Shown in pieces: positions 14,170 through 17,968 of a stretch of DNA of 17,968 nt. The notes beneath the pieces are model-generated. The model had not been told where the DNA came from. It saw nothing but the letters and a program-made list of their open reading frames with translations, and searched no databases. Location: NCBI GenBank assembly GCA_031289865.1, contig JAITOQ010000082.1:1-17968 (forward strand), given 5' to 3'. Origin of the DNA: Clostridiales bacterium. GTDB lineage: Bacteria > Bacillota > Clostridia > Christensenellales > JAISNN01. How positions within the stretch are numbered: the stretch's first letter is position 1; every line of letters begins with the position of its first letter. A program made the position numbers and the translations under genes.

Positions 14170-15243
14170 ATGGCAAAAGACGACAAAAAAGAGATACGGA
14201 TTCTCGCGCCGATTACCGACGCGGAGGAGAAAATCAAGGCTCTCGAGACCGCGATTGCGGGGATAGAGAAGCGGTTCGGCAAGGGGTCGATTATGAAGAT
14301 GGGCGGTAAAAACGCCGTTGCGATCGACGTTATCCCGACGGGCTGTATGACTCTCGATCTCGCGCTTGGGATAGGCGGCGTACCGCGTGGGAGGATTGTG
14401 GAAATCTTTGGGCCCGAATCGTCGGGAAAAACCACGGTTTCGCTGCATATCATTGCGGAGGCGCAAAAAAAAGGCGGGACGGCGGCTTTTATCGACGCGG
14501 AACACGCGCTTGACCCCGTGTATGCGCAAAGGCTCGGCGTGAATATCGACGACCTTTTGGTATCGCAGCCCGACAACGGCGAACAAGGGTTGGACATTGC
14601 GGAAGCGCTCGTAAAAAGCGGCGCGCTCGATATCGTGGTTATCGATTCGGTAGCCGCGCTCACGCCTAAAGCCGAAATCGACGGGGATATGGGCGAGTCG
14701 CATATGGGACTTCAAGCGCGTCTCATGAGTCAAGCTCTCCGAAAATTGGCGGGCGAGTCGAATAAAACAAAGACTTGTATCGTATTTATCAATCAGCTCC
14801 GCGAAAAAATCGGCGTTATGTACGGAAATCCCGAAACCACGCCCGGCGGTAAAGCCCTTAAATTTTATGCAAGCATGCGCCTCGACGTCAGACGGACGGA
14901 TTCCGTCAAGGACGGTACGGACAACGTCGGCAACCGCACAAGGGTCAAGGTGGTAAAAAATAAGCTTGCGCCGCCGTTTAAGGTCGCGGAATTTGACATC
15001 ATATTCGGACAAGGGATATCAAAGCTGTCGTGTATCGTCGATACAGCTATCGAGACGGGCTTACTCGTGAAAAGCGGTTCGTGGATCAGCTACAAGGACG
15101 AAAAAATCGCGCAAGGACGCGAAAAGGCGACCCTATACTTAAAAGACCGCCCCGAAATCCTCGCGGAAATCGAAGCCGTACTTAGGACGAGCTTTGCGGC
15201 GAAGAGCGACGAAGCGGAAGCGTCATCGCAACCGGCAGAGTGA
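14170..15243 (+). CDS. recA: RecA recombinase
   Basis: The 357-residue protein is near the usual RecA length. It has an N-terminal oligomerisation helix (IEKRFGKGSIMKMG), Walker A GPESSGKT (81-88, Lys87), FIDAEHALDP, Walker B LDIVVIDSVAAL, and the L2 DNA-binding loop region INQLREKIGVMYGNPETTPG. The C-terminal tail is acidic (SDEAEASSQPAE), as in other RecA proteins. It forms ATP-dependent filaments on single-stranded DNA, drives strand exchange and triggers LexA self-cleavage. The start has AAAGGAG 6 bases upstream. I see no GAAC-N4-GTTC-type LexA box upstream, so an SOS promoter may lie before pgsA–cinA or further up. An extra ~10 residues (DDKKEIRILAPI) precede the normal start of the fold. 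Confidence 0.98.
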   Translation: MAKDDKKEIRILAPITDAEEKIKALETAIAGIEKRFGKGSIMKMGGKNAVAIDVIPTGCMTLDLALGIGGVPRGRIVEIFGPESSGKTTVSLHIIAEAQKKGGTAAFIDAEHALDPVYAQRLGVNIDDLLVSQPDNGEQGLDIAEALVKSGALDIVVIDSVAALTPKAEIDGDMGESHMGLQARLMSQALRKLAGESNKTKTCIVFINQLREKIGVMYGNPETTPGGKALKFYASMRLDVRRTDSVKDGTDNVGNRTRVKVVKNKLAPPFKVAEFDIIFGQGISKLSCIVDTAIETGLLVKSGSWISYKDEKIAQGREKATLYLKDRPEILAEIEAVLRTSFAAKSDEAEASSQPAE

Positions 15244-15251
15244 GCAACGTC

Positions 15252-15286
15252 AAGTAATAAGTAATAGGTAATAGGGAATAAGTAAG
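15252..15286 (+). repeat. Type-C heptamer array (5 units)
   Basis: The units read AAGTAAT, AAGTAAT, AGGTAAT, AGGGAAT, AAGTAAG, then GATAAAGAG leading to a type-D element. It begins 8 bases after the recA stop codon. Confidence 0.9.
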
Positions 15287-15301
15287 GATAAAGAGAGGCG
15301 G

Positions 15302-15349
15302 TTCGGAGAAATCGTTTGAGATTCTTCGCAAGCTCAGAATGACACCGAC
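15302..15349 (+). repeat. Type-D dispersed hairpin element
   Basis: TTCGGAGAAATCGTTTGAG, then ATTCTTCGCAAGCTCAGAAT, then GACACCGAC. It continues into sequence shared with the copy at 16131: CCGAC (15345-15349) can pair with GTCGG (15376-15380). Confidence 0.85.
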
Positions 15350-15373
15350 AAATAAACCATAATACACTACTTA

Positions 15374-15400
15374 AAGTCGGGACAGAACCTTATAAATAAA
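15374..15400 (+). promoter_or_regulatory. AAGTCGG...TTATAAAT box just upstream of engB
   Basis: AAGTCGGGACAGAACCTTAT followed by AAAT recurs, with small changes, at 16204 (before nrdR) and 17741 (before the last gene). TATAAA at 15391-15396 could be a -10 box; this would put the transcript start within about 10 bases of the engB ATG. No good -35 is visible. Confidence 0.35.
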
Positions 15401-15409
15401 GCAAAAATT

Positions 15410-16060
15410 ATGTTGATTAAAGACACAAAATTTATCAAGTCCGCCGCGTCGAAAGAGGGATTTTTAGACGGCGGGCGTATGGAGATTGCCGTTGCGGGCA
15501 AATCGAACGTCGGGAAATCGTCGTTTATTAACATGCTCGTAAATCGAAATCATGCGGCGCGTGTCTCGAACACCCCCGGTCGAACCCGTTTGGTAAACTA
15601 TTTTGACGTGTTGACCGACAAGGGCGAGTTCGTTTTGACGGATCTACCGGGGTACGGCTTTGCAAAGGTTTCTAAGGAAGAAAAAGCGAATTGGGGCAAG
15701 CTCATGGAAGGGTATTTTGAGACGGTCGGGAACGTACGCGTATTTGTCCTAATAGATATACGCCACGGCCCGTCGTATGACGATATCGGTCTGATAGAAT
15801 ATCTCTATTTTAAAGCCGTTCCTTTTTATATCGTCGCGAATAAGTCGGACAAGTTGAGCCGCTCCCAAATCCAAAAGGCAAAAAAAGAGATTGCTGCCAC
15901 CCTCAAGACGGGCGACGCGAATATTATCGTCGTGTCCTCTCTGAAAAAAACGGGGAGAGAAGATGTTTTGGACGTAGTGGAAAGACTGATGACGGAGAGT
16001 TTGGAAGTTGAAAGCGGAGAGTTGAAAGTTGAAAGTGGAGAGTTGAAAGTTGAAAAGTAA
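15410..16060 (+). CDS. engB: EngB (YsxC/YihA) ribosome-assembly GTPase
   Basis: The protein is 216 residues. G1 is GKSNVGKS (30-37), G2 includes the threonine in SNTPGRTR (53-60), G3 is DLPGYGF (78-84), and G4 is NKSD (144-147); SS near 175 is the usual G5 SSLKKTG. EngB binds late precursors of the 50S subunit and is essential in many bacteria. No Shine-Dalgarno lies before the ATG at 15410, and a possible -10 box ends only 13 bases upstream, so translation may be leaderless or from a very short leader. The normal protein should end near residue 197; the last ~19 residues (EVESGELKVESGELKVEK) are encoded by a type-A heptamer array. The tail is acidic and repetitive and probably not part of the fold. 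Confidence 0.95.
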   Translation: MLIKDTKFIKSAASKEGFLDGGRMEIAVAGKSNVGKSSFINMLVNRNHAARVSNTPGRTRLVNYFDVLTDKGEFVLTDLPGYGFAKVSKEEKANWGKLMEGYFETVGNVRVFVLIDIRHGPSYDDIGLIEYLYFKAVPFYIVANKSDKLSRSQIQKAKKEIAATLKTGDANIIVVSSLKKTGREDVLDVVERLMTESLEVESGELKVESGELKVEK

Positions 16061-16062
16061 GG
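16007..16062 (+). repeat. Type-A heptamer array (8 units) encoding the EngB tail
   Basis: The units read GTTGAAA, GCGGAGA, GTTGAAA, GTTGAAA, GTGGAGA, GTTGAAA, GTTGAAA, AGTAAGG. The stop codon of engB (16058-16060) lies in the last unit. AATTAAAT joins it to a type-B array. Confidence 0.9.
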
Positions 16063-16070
16063 AATTAAAT

Positions 16071-16105
16071 AATGCAAAATGCAAAATGCAGAATGCAAAA
16101 TGCAG
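16071..16105 (+). repeat. Type-B heptamer array (5 units)
   Basis: The units read AATGCAA, AATGCAA, AATGCAG, AATGCAA, AATGCAG, then AATGACGGATAAAAAG leading to a type-D element. The array order is A, B, then D. Confidence 0.9.
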
Positions 16106-16130
16106 AATGACGGATAAAAAGAGATGTGAT

Positions 16131-16177
16131 TCGGAGAAATCGTTTGAGATTCTTCGCAAGCTCAGAATGACACCGAC
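16131..16177 (+). repeat. Type-D dispersed hairpin element
   Basis: TTCGGAGAAATCGTTTGAG, then ATTCTTCGCAAGCTCAGAAT, then GACACCGAC. ACACCGAC (16170-16177) pairs perfectly with GTCGGTGT (16206-16213), so the element continues into an outer stem-loop with a 28-base loop. Confidence 0.85.
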
Positions 16178-16203
16178 AAATCAACAACAATGACACTAAC
16201 TCA

Positions 16204-16310
16204 AAGTCGGTGTAGAACTTAATAAATTGCGAGACTATTTGAAAAGAGCGCGAGAAAAAAATTTCTAGAAAATTTTGTCTCGCACCTCTAATTTTCCCAA
16301 AAAAAAAGGA
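16204..16310 (+). promoter_or_regulatory. Type-E leader element, copy 1, upstream of nrdR
   Basis: The copy starts AAGTCGGTGTAGAACTTAAT and runs through a 34-base palindrome (16250-16283, 15 of 17 pairs: GCGAGA.AAAA.TTTCT against AGAAA.TTTT.TCTCGC) to CACCTCTAAT and an A-run before the ribosome site. It shares this whole layout with 17741-17937. TGCGAGAC (16228-16235) can also pair with GTCTCGCA (16277-16284), in competition with the palindrome. It could be a transcript leader with two folds, or a mobile repeat. Confidence 0.5.
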
Positions 16311-16316
16311 GACCCT

Positions 16317-16775
16317 ATGAAATGTATGTATTGCGGCGCGACCGACAGTAAGGTTATCGATTCGCGGGTGAGCGAGGACGGGACGATTATCAGACGTCGG
16401 CGCGAGTGTATCAACTGCGCGAAGCGTTTCACCACCTACGAAAAGATCGAACCCGTTTCGGTCTATGTCGTCAAAAAAAGCGGCAACAGACAGCCCTTTG
16501 ACGTGGAAAAAATAAGGGGCGGGATCATCAAGGCGTGCGAAAAACGCCCCGTCCCGATCGCCAAAATCGACGAATTAGTCACCGAAATCGAGAAAAAGGT
16601 ATATAATATGACCGACAACGAGATTCCGAGCAGCAAAATCGGCGATTATGTCATGCAAGGACTAAAAGAGATCGACGACGTGGCGTATGTGCGGTTTGCG
16701 TCGGTCTACCGTCAGTTCAAGGATATCAATACCCTCCTTGCGGAAATCAAGGACATTTTGGATACGAAGAGTTAA
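16317..16775 (+). CDS. nrdR: NrdR, repressor of ribonucleotide reductase genes
   Basis: The start at 16317 is chosen because AAGGAG lies 5 bases upstream and MKCMYC is the conserved start of the family; the longer upstream frame is leader sequence. The 152-residue product has a zinc ribbon (Cys3, Cys6, Cys31, Cys34, with the typical RRRREC.NC) and an ATP-cone (about residues 49-139). NrdR senses ATP/dATP through the cone and represses nrd operons when dATP is high. No tandem NrdR box is evident in this window, so its targets lie elsewhere. It is followed after 4 bases by a pseudouridine synthase gene, so the two form an operon. The leader upstream is an unusual type-E element. Confidence 0.97.
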   Translation: MKCMYCGATDSKVIDSRVSEDGTIIRRRRECINCAKRFTTYEKIEPVSVYVVKKSGNRQPFDVEKIRGGIIKACEKRPVPIAKIDELVTEIEKKVYNMTDNEIPSSKIGDYVMQGLKEIDDVAYVRFASVYRQFKDINTLLAEIKDILDTKS

Positions 16776-16779
16776 GATT

Positions 16780-17628
16780 ATGAGCGTTAGAAACGGAATA
16801 CATACGGGCTTGCCCGTCAAACTGTTGAGAGCCGCGGAGACGCTCGGCGTGCCTTACGGCGTCTTGCCTATGCTTTTGCGCAAGGGCGAAATTCGGCTGA
16901 ACGGAAAAAAGACCTACGAAAACGTCACCGTAAATCATGGCGACGAAGTCACGGTCTATTATGCACCGCCGTCGCCGTCCGTCAAATACGAGGACGAAAA
17001 TATACTGATTGTCTACAAGCGAAAAGGGATCAAATCGGACGGAGAGGACGGCTTTGAGGGTGAAATACGGCGCGAGCTTTGCGAAACCGCCGTACTTTGC
17101 CACCGTATAGATACGAATACCGACGGGATTGTACTTTTTGCAAAGAATGCTATAGCGGAACGCGAGATAGAAAAAGCCTTTAAAAACCGTTGGATCGAAA
17201 AAAAATATCTTGCGCTCGCGTACGGGATTTTTAAAAAGACGGGCGTACAAAAAGCGTATCTCGAAAAGGACGAAAAAGCGGGTACGGTCACGGTGAGCGA
17301 ATACCCGCAAGGCGAGGAGATAGAAACGCGGTTTGAGGTAGTCGAGACCTTTAAAGAACAAAATCTCACGCTCCTCGACGTCACATTGATAACGGGCAAG
17401 ACCCACCAAATCCGCGCACACCTCAAATACCTCGGCTCGTTTGTCGTCGGCGACGGCAAGTACGGCAACGATATTGTGAACCGCCGATTAAAGGCGGGGA
17501 AGCAACAGCTGACCGCATATAAAATCACCTTTCATTTTCAGAACGGGTCTGTGCTTGAGTATTTGAACGGGAAAGCGGTTGATATTAAGTTGAAAGTTGA
17601 AAGCGGAAAGTTGAAAATTGAGGAATAA
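16780..17628 (+). CDS. RluA-family pseudouridine synthase with S4 domain
   Basis: The start at 16780 is 4 bases after the nrdR stop; the longer frame into nrdR is ignored, and translation is probably coupled. The 282-residue product has an N-terminal S4 RNA-binding domain (~12-60) and a catalytic domain with Asp111 in HRIDTNTDG, the RluA-family active-site motif; the usual Ser/Gly after the second Thr is Asp here. KTHQIRAHL and VVGDGKYG are the conserved later blocks. It isomerises uridine in 23S rRNA or tRNA; the exact site (RluC, RluD or other) cannot be assigned. The last 12 residues (LKVESGKLKIEE) are encoded by a type-A heptamer array, as in EngB and the dUTPase-like protein. Confidence 0.92.
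   Translation: MSVRNGIHTGLPVKLLRAAETLGVPYGVLPMLLRKGEIRLNGKKTYENVTVNHGDEVTVYYAPPSPSVKYEDENILIVYKRKGIKSDGEDGFEGEIRRELCETAVLCHRIDTNTDGIVLFAKNAIAEREIEKAFKNRWIEKKYLALAYGIFKKTGVQKAYLEKDEKAGTVTVSEYPQGEEIETRFEVVETFKEQNLTLLDVTLITGKTHQIRAHLKYLGSFVVGDGKYGNDIVNRRLKAGKQQLTAYKITFHFQNGSVLEYLNGKAVDIKLKVESGKLKIEE
17589..17623 (+). repeat. Type-A heptamer array (5 units) at the end of the pseudouridine synthase gene
   Basis: The units read GTTGAAA, GTTGAAA, GCGGAAA, GTTGAAA, ATTGAGG. The stop codon (17626-17628) follows the last unit, and AATAAAT joins it to a type-B array. Confidence 0.9.
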
Positions 17629-17630
17629 AT

Positions 17631-17718
17631 AATGCAGAATGCAAAATGCAGAATGCAAAATGCAGAATGCAAAATGCAGAATTGCAGAATTGCAAAATTG
17701 CAAAATGCAGAATTGCGG
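17631..17718 (+). repeat. Type-B array with heptamer and octamer units
   Basis: Seven alternating AATGCAG/AATGCAA heptamers are followed by three octamers (AATTGCAG, AATTGCAA, AATTGCAA), one more AATGCAG, and then AATTGCGGATAATAAG. The octamers carry one added T. Confidence 0.9.
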
Positions 17719-17740
17719 ATAATAAGAGGATACCCGATTG

Positions 17741-17937
17741 AAGTAGGGACAAAACTTATAAATTACTCAAGTTTTTAAAAAGAGTGCAGAGAAAAAATTT
17801 TTTCCAAATCCGACGCGACCTTGCGTCCGTCGAGGTATTGCAAGACTTTGCCGGCGAACAAGTTCGCGTAGGCAGATTCTTCCAAATTTTGTCTTTGCAA
17901 CCTCTAATCTCCACAAAAAAATAAAAAATAAAAAGGA
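17741..17937 (+). promoter_or_regulatory. Type-E leader element, copy 2, with a 78-base insertion
   Basis: The copy starts AAGTAGGGACAAAACTTATA and matches copy 1 through AAAAGAGTGCAGAGAAAAAA and again through AAATTTTGTCTTTGCAACCTCTAAT, split by 78 extra bases. TGCAGAGA (17785-17792) pairs with TCTTTGCA (17892-17899). The extra segment (17802-17879) is bounded by TTCCAAAT at 17802-17809 and 17880-17887. It is stop-free in one frame on each strand; a minus-strand frame from TTG at 17900 to 17775 would give 41 residues, with weak support as a gene. Confidence 0.5.
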
Positions 17938-17945
17938 TATAGACA

Positions 17946-17968
17946 ATGAAGTATTTACTTGAAATCGA
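17946..17968 (+). CDS. First codons of a gene cut by the window edge
   Basis: ATG at 17946 has AAAAGGA about 8 bases upstream and reads MKYLLEI before the window ends. Too little is visible to assign a function. Confidence 0.6.

Noticed and set aside
14134..15012. Minus-strand frame of 292 residues inside recA
   Set aside because: It is a shadow of the recA frame, with biased composition and no family resemblance or ribosome site.

Overview
The window looks like a chromosomal segment of an uncultured, Gram-positive-type bacterium, most likely a clostridial Bacillota. The gene order M16 peptidase – FtsK/SpoIIIE translocase – rimO – pgsA/cinA – recA is the ymf-recA neighbourhood of Bacillota. 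A SpoVB-type flippase, a LysM protein, nrdR and AAGGAGG-like ribosome sites fit the same assignment. I would not name a genus from sequence alone.

Region 1 (1-2987) is accessory. It holds the 3' end of a probable polymorphic-toxin gene and two tandem paralogous genes that look like its immunity proteins; both are more AT-rich to the eye than the rest. Next come a membrane-anchored trypsin-like protease, a regulator made of two fused XRE helix-turn-helix domains, and a divergent 55-residue gene with a clear promoter. Region 2 (3018-5054) has a SpoVB/MOP flippase on the minus strand and a small two-LysM protein. Region 3 (5055-5972) has no protein gene. It holds a consensus promoter and a strong intrinsic terminator about 290 bases apart, which bracket a probable orphan non-coding RNA, then a repeat cluster, then the promoter and folded leader of the next gene.

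Region 4 (5973-17628) is a run of housekeeping genes, all on the plus strand: M16 peptidase, all-alpha dUTPase-like protein, FtsK, RimO, a PgsA–CinA fusion, RecA, EngB, NrdR and an RluA-family pseudouridine synthase. The window ends in the first codons of another gene (17946 onward). Together these genes cover chromosome segregation, recombination, nucleotide pool control, phospholipid synthesis, and ribosome assembly or modification.

The most unusual feature is the intergenic DNA. Nearly every gap in Region 4 is filled with short heptamer arrays of three kinds, GTTGARA (A), AATGCAR (B) and ARGTAAT (C). Each kind toggles A/G at one position, most arrays have five units, and A and C arrays end in similar RAGG units. 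They are combined in a fixed order with an imperfect-hairpin element (D). Several arrays run into genes and encode their last residues, and one sits in a hairpin loop inside the orphan RNA. A further two-copy element (E), upstream of nrdR and of the last gene, has an inverted repeat with apparent compensatory changes; one copy carries a 78-base insertion between 8-base direct repeats.
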